From contig NZ_JAASQJ010000007.1 of the NCBI RefSeq assembly GCF_011762185.1, forward strand, positions 1-64,000: 64,000 nucleotides of DNA, written 5' to 3'. A model generated the notes under the pieces. That model was not told where the DNA came from. It made no database searches and saw only the letters and a program-made list of their open reading frames with translations. Positions 7,931-16,124 of the stretch are shown here, in pieces. A program made the translations under genes and the position numbers. This DNA is from Dyadobacter arcticus. Its GTDB lineage: Bacteria > Bacteroidota > Bacteroidia > Cytophagales > Spirosomataceae. Each line of letters starts with the position of its first letter. Positions within the stretch are counted from its first letter, which is position 1.

Positions 7931-9646
7931 ATGCTACTAAGCGAACAGGAAATTTTACGCCGCCAAAAGCGTGAAGAATTGATCCGGATGAACATTGAGC
8001 CTTATCCGACAGAGGAATTTGTGGTAAACGCTTATGCCGCTGACATTCTCAAAAATTACGATAACAACAAGATCGACTATAAGCATGTGACCATGGCCGG
8101 GCGGCTGATGGGCTTCCGGATTATGGGGAGCGCTGCTTTCGCCGAGTTCCAGGACAGTACGGGACGTGTTCAGTTATACTTCCGCAGGGATGATCTGTGC
8201 CCGGGAGAAGATAAAACCCTGTATAACACTGTTTTTAAAAAGCTGCTCGATATTGGAGATATCATCGGAGTTACCGGGTACGTTTTCACGACACAAACTG
8301 GTGAAATCTCGGTCCATGTCCAGGAATTCAAGATTTTAAATAAATCACTTCGCCCGCTGCCTGTGGTTAAGCGGGATGAGGATGGAAATATACATGACGG
8401 TTTTACGGATCCAGAACTTCGCTATCGTCAACGCTACGTCGACCTCATTGTAAATCCCGAAGTGCGCGACATTTTTATCAAGCGTGCCAGGATAATTACT
8501 ACCATGCGTTCCTATTTCGATTCGAATAGTTGGCTGGAAGTAGAAACGCCAGTTTTGCAATCGATCCACGGAGGTGCGGCGGCTAGGCCATTTACCACGC
8601 ACCATAATGCATTGGATGTTGGCTTATACCTCCGCATCGCTACCGAATTGCACTTGAAACGTCTTATCGTGGGTGGTTTTGAAGGTGTTTACGAGTTTGG
8701 AAAACTGTTCCGCAATGAAGGAATGGACCGTACACACAATCCTGAATTCACGACGGTGGAATTATATGTTGCCTATAAGGATTACATCTGGATGATGAAA
8801 ATGACCGAAGATGTGCTTGAAAAAGTGGCTTTGGCAGTCAATGGAACTACAAAAGCGCAATTTGGCGACCTCGAACTGGATTTTGCAGGACCTTATCCGC
8901 GGCTGAGCATTACGGATGCAATTCATCAATTCACCGGCCTCAATGTAGAGGCATTGGACGAAAACGCAATTCGTGAACAATGCAGGACGTGGGGAATGGA
9001 TGTCAGCGATAGCATGGGCAAAGGCAAATTGATTGATGAGATATTTGGAAAAAAAGTGGAAGAGCACATCATTCAGCCCACATTTATCATTGATCATCCT
9101 GTGGAAATGTCACCGTTGACCAAGAAGCACCGGTCGAAAAACGGCATGGTGGAACGTTTCGAACTTTTTGTTAATGGCAAGGAAATCGCCAATGCATACT
9201 CGGAGTTGAATGATCCGCTCGAACAGCGTGAAAGATTTGAGGATCAGCTTAAATTAAAAGAACGCGGAGACGAAGAAGCCATGGAAATGGATGACGATTT
9301 TCTTCGCGCACTGGATTACGGGATGCCCCCAACGTCAGGCATTGGAATTGGTATTGATCGTCTGACCATGTTGCTTACTAATAACCCAAGCATTCAGGAA
9401 GTGATTTTCTTCCCGCAAATGCGGCCTGAAAAAAAGGTTGAAGTTGCGAAAGAATCGGATTATTTGGATGCAGGAGTTCCTTCGGTATGGATTCCGGCTT
9501 TGCAGAAAATGAGTATCCACACGATTGAGCAACTTAAAACAGCTAATCCAAATAAGATCTTCAACGACCTGGGCGGTCTCAGAAAAAAGTTAAAAATAGA
9601 AGAGAAAATGCCTGTTTTGGATGATGTAAAGGCTTGGGTCGGATAA
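7931..9646 (+). CDS. lysS: Lysyl-tRNA synthetase, class II
   Basis: About 571 residues. The N-terminal OB-fold anticodon-binding domain (about 40-160; VTMAGRLMGFRIMGSAAF) precedes a class II catalytic core with motif 2 (FRNEGMDRTHNPEFT) and motif 3 (GIGIGIDRLTMLL). The enzyme charges tRNA-Lys in the cytoplasm. The core finishes at FFPQMRPE; about 70 more residues follow (roughly 505-571), with a helix-hairpin-helix-like pattern (VPSVWIPALQKM, IEQLKTANPNKIFNDLGGL). I recall such a tail in other Bacteroidota LysRS. The start at 7931 is chosen because the upstream in-frame codon overlaps the predicted promoter. Confidence 0.96.
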   Translation: MLLSEQEILRRQKREELIRMNIEPYPTEEFVVNAYAADILKNYDNNKIDYKHVTMAGRLMGFRIMGSAAFAEFQDSTGRVQLYFRRDDLCPGEDKTLYNTVFKKLLDIGDIIGVTGYVFTTQTGEISVHVQEFKILNKSLRPLPVVKRDEDGNIHDGFTDPELRYRQRYVDLIVNPEVRDIFIKRARIITTMRSYFDSNSWLEVETPVLQSIHGGAAARPFTTHHNALDVGLYLRIATELHLKRLIVGGFEGVYEFGKLFRNEGMDRTHNPEFTTVELYVAYKDYIWMMKMTEDVLEKVALAVNGTTKAQFGDLELDFAGPYPRLSITDAIHQFTGLNVEALDENAIREQCRTWGMDVSDSMGKGKLIDEIFGKKVEEHIIQPTFIIDHPVEMSPLTKKHRSKNGMVERFELFVNGKEIANAYSELNDPLEQRERFEDQLKLKERGDEEAMEMDDDFLRALDYGMPPTSGIGIGIDRLTMLLTNNPSIQEVIFFPQMRPEKKVEVAKESDYLDAGVPSVWIPALQKMSIHTIEQLKTANPNKIFNDLGGLRKKLKIEEKMPVLDDVKAWVG

Positions 9647-9650
9647 TCCA

Positions 9651-9692
9651 GGAATCAAAAATGCCGCTTCATGAAGCGGCATTTTTGATTCC
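9651..9692. terminator. Perfect 42-nt palindrome, bidirectional terminator between lysS and csp
   Basis: Two 21-nt arms (9651-9671 and 9672-9692) are exact reverse complements. The GC-rich centre (TGCCGCTTCA/TGAAGCGGCA) is flanked by A5 and T5 runs, so it works as an intrinsic terminator in both directions for the convergent lysS and cold-shock genes. Confidence 0.85.
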
Positions 9693-9708
9693 TGCAAAAA
9701 AAATATAG

Positions 9709-9903
9709 CTATATCTTTTTTACCTGTACAGCGTTCAGTCCTTTTTTACCTTCAACGACTTCGTATTCTACTTGGTCATTTTCGCGGATGGTAAGGCCTC
9801 CCAATCCTGTCACGTGGACAAAGATGTCTCTGTTTGTGTCGTCTTCAACGATGAAGCCGTATCCCTTAGCTTCATTGAAAAATTTTACAGTACCTGTTGG
9901 CAT
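9709..9903 (-). CDS. Cold-shock protein, CspA family
   Basis: A 64-residue single cold-shock domain, the full family length. RNP1 (KGYGFI) and RNP2 (DIFVHV) are intact, with the aromatic surface residues that stack on single-stranded nucleic acid. It acts as an RNA chaperone, melting secondary structure in mRNA. It is a lone gene that ends at the shared palindromic terminator. The 355-nt region upstream is gene-free and contains a large hairpin that could lie in a long leader, as known for cspA in E. coli; this is inference. Confidence 0.93.
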   Translation of the reverse strand: MPTGTVKFFNEAKGYGFIVEDDTNRDIFVHVTGLGGLTIRENDQVEYEVVEGKKGLNAVQVKKI

Positions 9904-10258
9904 AATGGTTGAAATAAAAAAATTGAAATAAGGTGAAAATACAAAAGAATCGCAGGCGTTTCAATAAAGCAGCCAAAAGTCATTACCAAATAATTGAGGG
10001 AGGCTCAACACATTAGCAAAAGAAATTATGGCAATTTTCATCAAGACATCTTGAATATAATGAACTACTTACAAAATCTTCAATCACAAAGAAACAAAAA
10101 TTGTTTGTAAAACAATTTTTTTTGATTGAAGAATTTGCAAATTTACGAGTTAGCGGTATTTTGCCTTTTTAAGCCTCCTTTTGGCAAAAAAAATTTCCCT
10201 GCAATTGTTTATCGGCGTGAAAATCGCTAATTATGAGGTAATTATTCAAAATCAAGGT
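9904..10258. other. Gene-free region with a long AT-rich hairpin (10077-10132)
   Basis: This spacer between the cold-shock gene and the PspC gene holds no convincing reading frame. It contains a two-part inverted repeat: outer arms TCTTCAATCA (10077-10086) and TGATTGAAGA (10123-10132), and inner 11-bp arms 10096-10106 and 10110-10120 around a GTA loop. The rest is AT-rich. It could be a leader of the cold-shock mRNA or an operator for either gene. Confidence 0.5.
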
Positions 10259-10480
10259 ATGAACAAGCTTCGATATTTCGTTGAAGACCAAATATTTGGG
10301 GTGTGTGCGCAGTTGGGCGAAAAGCTTAATTTTCCTGCCAGCAGTATTAGGAAATATTTTATTTATGCTACTTTCATGACCTTTGGTTCTCCCATTATTT
10401 TATATCTGGTATTGGCATTTTGGATGGAAATCCGCCAGCATTGGAGAAAACATAACAGCCCTACGATCTGGGAGTTGTAG
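10259..10480 (+). CDS. PspC-domain small membrane protein
   Basis: About 73 residues from the ATG at 10259. An N-terminal PspC-type segment (FGVCAQLGEKLNFPASSIRKYF) is followed by a single hydrophobic helix (FMTFGSPIILYLVLAFWM) and a short basic tail. PspC proteins take part in the phage-shock envelope-stress response; single-domain forms are common in Bacteroidota. No pspA or pspB neighbour is present. The frame is open to 10181, but the upstream part looks unlike PspC. Its 3' end overlaps the convergent glycosyltransferase gene by 20 nt. Confidence 0.72.
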   Translation: MNKLRYFVEDQIFGVCAQLGEKLNFPASSIRKYFIYATFMTFGSPIILYLVLAFWMEIRQHWRKHNSPTIWEL

Positions 10481-11489
10481 GCCTTTCTACTCCGGTTAGC
10501 TGGTCGAACCGATGCTTTCCAAGAACAAAATATTCCCAAACAACACTTCGATAATACAATGGTGCCTTGTAAGTGGTACGCGGTGTTTGTTTTACCAGCG
10601 TAGGGATCATTCTATAAAAAGCGAAATGTGCCCTTGCAATTGCGACTACGTCCGGCCAAGCTCCTGTCGCCATAAATCGTACGCTCGATAAGGCGTCCAG
10701 TATGAGTCGGATCAAAACCGTTTTCCACCTTCTTCCTTTCGGCAGGTTTTTAAAAAGCATGACCAGGTTATTGCGGTAATTAAGGAATGTCTTCCTTGGA
10801 TTGGATTTATGCAATGTGCCCCCTCCAACGTGGTAAACAACTGATCTGCCGCAGTATGTGATCCGGTGTTTAAGATTTAGCAGCCGCCAGCACAAGTCAA
10901 TTTCTTCCATATGGGCAAAAAACGTTTCATCGAAGCCGGCGGCTTCGTGAAATGCCGATGCTCTTACAAATAAGCAGGCCCCGGTTGCCCAGAATACATC
11001 CTTCACATCATCATACTGGCCTATATCTTCCTCCCGAGTATCGAAGATCCTTCCTCTACAAAAAGGATAACCCAGATAATCCATGTATCCACCGGCTGCC
11101 CCCGCATATTCAAAGTGAGTCGGCAGGTCGTAAGCAAGTATTTTGGGTTGACATGCTGCAATGGCTTGATCCGAGTCCATGAAGGCTATTACGGGCTCGA
11201 TCCAATTGTCGGTTACTTCGATATCGGAGTTTAACAGGATATAATAATCGGCTTGAATTTGCTTTAGAGCCGCATTATAGCCCCCGGCATAACCTTTATT
11301 TTCAAGTATTTGAATGATATTTAATGTCGGATAATGTTCCGTAATCCAGTTAAGAGACTGGTCGGTGGAGGCATTGTCGGCTATCCAGATATCATGGTTA
11401 TCCGAGTATCTGACAACATTGGGAAGAAATTTTTCGAGGTAGTGTCGACCGTTGTAGTTCAGGATTACAATCGCAACAGAGGAAGCCAT
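10461..11489 (-). CDS. Glycosyltransferase family 2, rhamnosyltransferase-like
   Basis: A 342-residue GT-A enzyme. The nucleotide-binding start VAIVILNYNG, the DNASTDQS motif, ENKGYAGGYNAAL, and the DxD-like LLNSDIEV are all present, followed by the acceptor region FFAHMEEIDLCWRL (the ED motif with the catalytic-base Asp). No transmembrane segments are obvious, so it is probably cytoplasmic at the inner face, adding a sugar to a lipid-linked glycan. It lies 2 nt downstream of the YbaB gene on the same strand, a translationally close pair. The sugar donor cannot be told. Confidence 0.88.
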   Translation of the reverse strand: MASSVAIVILNYNGRHYLEKFLPNVVRYSDNHDIWIADNASTDQSLNWITEHYPTLNIIQILENKGYAGGYNAALKQIQADYYILLNSDIEVTDNWIEPVIAFMDSDQAIAACQPKILAYDLPTHFEYAGAAGGYMDYLGYPFCRGRIFDTREEDIGQYDDVKDVFWATGACLFVRASAFHEAAGFDETFFAHMEEIDLCWRLLNLKHRITYCGRSVVYHVGGGTLHKSNPRKTFLNYRNNLVMLFKNLPKGRRWKTVLIRLILDALSSVRFMATGAWPDVVAIARAHFAFYRMIPTLVKQTPRTTYKAPLYYRSVVWEYFVLGKHRFDQLTGVERPTTPRS

Positions 11490-11491
11490 AA

Positions 11492-11839
11492 TTATTTCAT
11501 AAATGCTCCCAAATCCAATCCCGGGATATTGGGGAGTACCCCATCCGTAGCTTTTTGTAAATGTTCCTTTATTTTTGGTTCAATATTATCAAATGCCTTA
11601 TTTACTGCTGCGACGATAAGATCCTGCAACATTTCCTTATCATCCGGATTCACCAGATCCTGATCAATATCAAGAGCTATAAGCGCTTTCTGGCCATTAA
11701 CAGTGGCTTTTACCAATCCCCCACCCGACTCAGCGGTTTGTGTGATTGTGCTTAACTGATCCTGAGCTTCTTTCATGCGGGACTGGAGGTCTTTCATTTT
11801 ACCCATCAGCCCCATCATGTCAGCCATATTTCCAAACAT
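11492..11839 (-). CDS. YbaB/EbfC-family nucleoid-associated protein
   Basis: A 115-residue protein with the family pattern: a Met-rich N-terminus (MFGNMADMMGLMGKMKDLQ), a long amphipathic helix (QSRMKEAQDQLS), a central sheet (GLVKATVNGQKALIALDID) and a C-terminal helix (EMLQDLIVAAVNKAF). These proteins bind DNA as dimers and affect nucleoid structure or gene expression. It is upstream of, and nearly abuts, the GT2 gene. The usual dnaX-recR neighbourhood is not seen here. Confidence 0.9.
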   Translation of the reverse strand: MFGNMADMMGLMGKMKDLQSRMKEAQDQLSTITQTAESGGGLVKATVNGQKALIALDIDQDLVNPDDKEMLQDLIVAAVNKAFDNIEPKIKEHLQKATDGVLPNIPGLDLGAFMK

Positions 11840-11891
11840 ATTTGTACTTGTTAAGTCTTAGGTTATAAAGCTTATTTAACGGAAATGGTTC

Positions 11892-13823
11892 CTACCGTAA
11901 AAGCATAAAAGTACCACTTTTTTCAACAGTCTGATTGATGTCGTCTACGAATGTCATTTTGTAAATGTAAGATCCGACAGGGGCGTTTGCCCCGTTTATC
12001 GTTCCATTCCAACCATTTGCAATGTCATCGGAATGAAATACGACCTCTCCCCAACGATTAAGAACTGAAAAATCAAAGGATTGAAGTTGGGTGGATTTAG
12101 CTTCGAGCACATCGTTGTTTCCATCACCGTTGGGTGTAAACGCATCCGGCACAAACACGCCCGCGCTTCGCTTATAATTGATGATGTTGGAAAGGCTTTC
12201 AAAACCTCCGTCCGGAGAAGTTGCCCTGATCTGGAAATTGTATTCGAGATCACTCTGGGAACTCAGCTTGATTGTGTACTGCGTGTTCATCTGAACCGGC
12301 ACCACCTCGCCAGCGCTCGATCCGATCTGCAAAACCTCGTAACCAGATAAGCCTCCCAGAAACGGCAGCGCGGGAGTCCATTTAAGTGAAGTCAACTCCT
12401 TCGTTAACAGGATCGAGCATATAGGTTCGGTGACAGGAAGCTTTTGTCCACAGGAATTTTGATAGCTAAACCGATAGCAATAAGACAATTCATCTGCCTT
12501 CACATCCGGATCAGAATATTCGTTTTGATTATATAATGTTATGATCTTTTTGAAAGTTGTGCTACCAGCCTCGGCTTTTTCTACCGAAAGGTCATAAGTG
12601 CTGCTCGGGCCCGCGCCAGGCACATCTGCTTTTAAAAATATCAGATTGTTTGTGCCGACTGAAACCGACGCGGCCTGAATCGGACGAGGATTTGCAACCT
12701 CGGCTTTTACACCCACGGGCGCAGAAATAGATGTTATGTCTTTAATTTTGGCAATCACCTGATATTCTGAATAGCTTCCACATTGGACGTCCCCATCTGC
12801 ATAGGTAATGTCGGTAATCGAAGTAAAAGTTTTGATCACGACTCCATCCCGCAGAAGATCATAGCCTACAAAGTCCTGATTATTAGGATACTGGCTCCAA
12901 GTAAGAACGTTTTGTCCATTTTCTGATTTTCCTGATAGTGTTACACTGCTGATGATATCTTTACTATCAGTAATACCCTGGCACAAATCTTGATAACTCA
13001 ATTTGACGGTATAAACCTGATTAACGTTTACACTATTAATGTCAAATGGCTGAACACCTCCCGAAGATCTTTTTCCGGCAGTTGTATAATTGTTGCCATC
13101 AGTGCTGTATTTTACTTCTGTCGGGATAGCGGTAACTCCTAAATAATTAACCCTTAATATTCCGCCACCAAGCATTTCGACGGATTTAATTGAGATATCA
13201 TTCAACTGCGCCTGTTGAAAAGAAATAGGAACGCTAGCAGTAGCTCCCTGTGCACATGATTTGCCAACATGCTGGCCAGTAATCTTAGCGGTGGGGCTGC
13301 TGTTTACATCCGCGTATACGTGCTCAAAAGTATAGCTACCGCCTGGTTTATAAATGTCCGTCTTGCCGTCACCCCATTCAATGAGAACCTGGTCGTATCC
13401 TGTAATAACAAGATCCTCCGCCAGAATTAATGTAATCTTACCTCCTCCACAGGACGAATATGTTGAGCTTACCGATCTACTCTCGTATACTGTGATTGTC
13501 TTACAAGCATATACAACTCCACCAGCACCAACTGCCCGCTGCAGTAATGTATAGATTCCAGGGCTTCTGTAAGCAACGAAAGCGACACTCTGAATGGGTG
13601 GATTTGCAGACCTCCCATCGTAAGCAGCTGCATACTCAACGGAGAGTGCGTTGGGTAACGTGTTAGTAATACTGACTGTAAGTGGTGCACAGCCTTCTGT
13701 AAAATTGACATCAAAACTTCCCCCACCCCTATCGCACAGACCTTGCGCGGATGTGTCAATCGGAGAAATTGAAAAAATCCAAAATAGAAAAATAGTTAGA
13801 TAAAAGGGTATTATTAATTTCAT
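11892..13823 (-). CDS. Secreted PKD/CHU_C protein with T9SS type B sorting domain (copy 1)
   Basis: A 643-residue exported protein. A signal peptide ends around SAQG at residue 27. A PKD-like domain with FTEGCAPLTVSITN lies at about 38-110, and fibronectin-like blocks follow. The last 85 residues form the gliding-motility-associated C-terminal domain (VPDAFTPNGDGNNDVLEAK, LNRWGEVVFHS, NGWNGTINGANAPVGSYIYKM, GTFMLLR). By family knowledge this domain directs export by the type IX system. It has the same architecture and strand as the next gene (14000-15946), so the two are tandem paralogues. The role is probably in adhesion or the cell surface; no catalytic motif is seen. Confidence 0.87.
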   Translation of the reverse strand: MKLIIPFYLTIFLFWIFSISPIDTSAQGLCDRGGGSFDVNFTEGCAPLTVSITNTLPNALSVEYAAAYDGRSANPPIQSVAFVAYRSPGIYTLLQRAVGAGGVVYACKTITVYESRSVSSTYSSCGGGKITLILAEDLVITGYDQVLIEWGDGKTDIYKPGGSYTFEHVYADVNSSPTAKITGQHVGKSCAQGATASVPISFQQAQLNDISIKSVEMLGGGILRVNYLGVTAIPTEVKYSTDGNNYTTAGKRSSGGVQPFDINSVNVNQVYTVKLSYQDLCQGITDSKDIISSVTLSGKSENGQNVLTWSQYPNNQDFVGYDLLRDGVVIKTFTSITDITYADGDVQCGSYSEYQVIAKIKDITSISAPVGVKAEVANPRPIQAASVSVGTNNLIFLKADVPGAGPSSTYDLSVEKAEAGSTTFKKIITLYNQNEYSDPDVKADELSYCYRFSYQNSCGQKLPVTEPICSILLTKELTSLKWTPALPFLGGLSGYEVLQIGSSAGEVVPVQMNTQYTIKLSSQSDLEYNFQIRATSPDGGFESLSNIINYKRSAGVFVPDAFTPNGDGNNDVLEAKSTQLQSFDFSVLNRWGEVVFHSDDIANGWNGTINGANAPVGSYIYKMTFVDDINQTVEKSGTFMLLR

Positions 13824-13999
13824 AAGTGTGCAAAATTAAGTCATAACTTCTTTTCGAGTGTTAACTAACATTGAGTAAAGAGAATCACCAAATTGCTTGA
13901 AACGACCGCAAATTTATGGTACAGGAAAGTATTAGGGGCAAATATCTAACGGCATACTCTCCAAAGTATTATCCTCATTATTAAGCCATTAAAAAAATC

Positions 14000-15946
14000 C
14001 TATCTAATCAACAAAAAAGTCCCGTTTTTCGAAATGACACGGCCTGATGCGTCCATTGCTTCAATTTTATACAGGTATTGCCCTCCCGCTCCATTTTCAT
14101 TTTTTATCTTCCCGTCCCAACTCCCTCTTATATCAGTGGAATGAAACACGACTTCTCCCCAGCGGTCGAAAACTGACATTTTGAATTTTGAAATGAAATA
14201 CCCCTTGACCTCGAATCGCTCATTATGCGCATCCCCATTCGGTGTAAATGCGTCAGGTATCAAAACAATCGCTTCTTGTCTGACATTTAAGATATTGGAT
14301 TTACTGACAAATTTCCCATCCGCCGATTTGGCTTCGATCTGAAATGAAAATTCTGTTTGAGCCCCGAGATCCAGTGTATGATTTGTGCTGGTCTGCTTCG
14401 GAATAATATTCGTTACACTACCACCATTATCCAACTCTATCAGATCATATCCACCCAATGCGTCGGTAAATGGTATGTCGTCTGTCCACGAAATTTCGGA
14501 AGTATTGCTTTTCAATAAAATGGAACAAACAGATTGACTGAACTCAGGTGACCTCAAATTGCAGGCATTTTTATACTCAAAACGATAACAGTATGCATTT
14601 TCACTGGTGTTTACCTTCGAATCCTGGTATTGCAGACTTCCGTTATCCGGAGGAGAAACCTGCGTATAATTTGTGCTTCCCAGCGGCGCACGCTCCACAA
14701 TCAGATCGTAAGTGCTGGTCAGGCCTTCGCCAGAAATTTCAACATTGGTTATAATTGTATTTTCATCTTCAACCGTCACACTTGCAACGCTGATTACCGC
14801 AGGTGATGATGTTTTAGGTTGAATGCTAAATGGTGCAGAATAGGACCGGACATCGTTTTCAATAATCGCTACAATTTCGTATTTGTAGGTTATCCCACAT
14901 TTAACATCTTTATCAAGATAAAAAAGCTGATCCGCAGAAGTGAAAATGACAACCCCATCCCTTTTCAATTGGTATTCTATGAGTGTTTCAGTGTTAGGCT
15001 GGTTCTCCCACCCAACTGAAATAATTTCATCCAATGCAAATGACCCTTCTTTCAAGATCAGGCTGCTGACAATAGGACTTTCAACCCGATTATCGCAAAA
15101 GTCTTCGGAAGACAATTTAAATCTATAAATCTGCCCCGGATTCAGATTTCCGATTGTCGCCGATTGCGGGCCACCCGTTTGACCTGCTTTGCCAGTGGAA
15201 ACAAACTGACCATCTCCTTTATCAATCAAAACTTCTGTCGGCACCCCTTCCATTCCTTCATAGAGGATTTTTGCCTCTCCCGATGCAAGCATTTCAACGC
15301 TCCGGATTCTAATGTTCTTAAATGATCCGGAACCTGTATTACTCATTAATGTGGTGGTAGCCAGTTCCTGCTCGCAGTCACCTCCCGAATATTTCCCCTG
15401 AACTTTTACGCTTGGAACCCCTGACCCGGGACTATAAAAGTGATCTAAATAAAGGGGTTTACTTCCCTTTGCGCTGACCGACTGTCTTGATCCATCCCCC
15501 CAATTGATTTCTATCGCGTCATATGCATTTGAGATACTATCACTTGGTAATGTTAGCCTCGCCCGACCATTCTGACAAGTAATCAGTTCAGCCTTCGGGC
15601 CTCTTGTTTCCTTAACGATTACGTCATTGCATTGGCTAAACCCTGTTCCTCCGGCGCTTCCAAATTGCAAAATCGTGTAAGTTCCGGCAAGCTGATAAAT
15701 GTAGGACGAATCCTGAGTGGTTTCCTTAATGTCGGGAACGGTCGTCCTGGACCGATCAAAGTTGAATGCATAACTAACACTTTCTGATCTTGGCACCAGA
15801 TTATTGAGCTTGACCGTCAGTGGAGCGCATCCCTGGGCAGGTGTAATGGAGAAGCCGCCTGTACTGCCACAAAATTGACCAGAAACATTTTTAGGTAGGA
15901 GCAAACAGCTGCCTAACAAAAATGCGATCAATAGCTTAATATTCAT
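14000..15946 (-). CDS. Secreted PKD/CHU_C protein with T9SS type B sorting domain (copy 2)
   Basis: A 648-residue paralogue of the protein at 11892-13823. It has a signal peptide ending at SGQF, then FSITPAQGCAPLTVKLNN marking the PKD-like domain, then repeated fibronectin-like segments (VEMLASGEAKILYEG; SVEMLGGGILRVNYLG in the partner). It ends in the type B sorting domain (IPDAFTPNGDAHNERFEVKG, FDRWGEVVFHS, GTFLLIR). The two genes are separated by 176 nt and have diverged a lot outside the shared motifs, which argues for an old duplication. Confidence 0.87.
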   Translation of the reverse strand: MNIKLLIAFLLGSCLLLPKNVSGQFCGSTGGFSITPAQGCAPLTVKLNNLVPRSESVSYAFNFDRSRTTVPDIKETTQDSSYIYQLAGTYTILQFGSAGGTGFSQCNDVIVKETRGPKAELITCQNGRARLTLPSDSISNAYDAIEINWGDGSRQSVSAKGSKPLYLDHFYSPGSGVPSVKVQGKYSGGDCEQELATTTLMSNTGSGSFKNIRIRSVEMLASGEAKILYEGMEGVPTEVLIDKGDGQFVSTGKAGQTGGPQSATIGNLNPGQIYRFKLSSEDFCDNRVESPIVSSLILKEGSFALDEIISVGWENQPNTETLIEYQLKRDGVVIFTSADQLFYLDKDVKCGITYKYEIVAIIENDVRSYSAPFSIQPKTSSPAVISVASVTVEDENTIITNVEISGEGLTSTYDLIVERAPLGSTNYTQVSPPDNGSLQYQDSKVNTSENAYCYRFEYKNACNLRSPEFSQSVCSILLKSNTSEISWTDDIPFTDALGGYDLIELDNGGSVTNIIPKQTSTNHTLDLGAQTEFSFQIEAKSADGKFVSKSNILNVRQEAIVLIPDAFTPNGDAHNERFEVKGYFISKFKMSVFDRWGEVVFHSTDIRGSWDGKIKNENGAGGQYLYKIEAMDASGRVISKNGTFLLIR

Positions 15947-16068
15947 AAATGAGTAAAATTGTCCCTGAATAATGCCTTGGGTTGATGCTTAAACCTTTGA
16001 AACGGATAAGGCAATTCCTTTGTTGAGATGCATAGGAGTTCAAAAATAGAACTTTCAACATTAACAAA

Positions 16069-16076
16069 TACCTTTG
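16069..16076 (+). promoter_or_regulatory. Predicted -7 element of ribBA
   Basis: TACCTTTG matches TAnnTTTG. It covers the TTG at 16074 that is the longest possible in-frame start of ribBA, so translation more likely begins at the ATG at 16125, about 40 nt into the transcript. The -33 box is weak. Confidence 0.45.
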
Positions 16077-16124
16077 CGCAATAAAAACGAGTTTGGCCAA
16101 AAAGTATTTTCATCAACCCGATTA

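Noticed and set aside
13831..13838. TAATTTTG on the minus strand as a promoter for the 11892-13823 gene
   Set aside because: It fits the -7 consensus but is only about 8 nt from the start codon and has no TTTG at -33, so it would make an almost leaderless mRNA; evidence is too weak.
15947..16124. Possible FMN riboswitch before ribBA
   Set aside because: No conserved RFN element words or multi-stem structure are visible, and the predicted start of transcription leaves only about 40 nt of leader.
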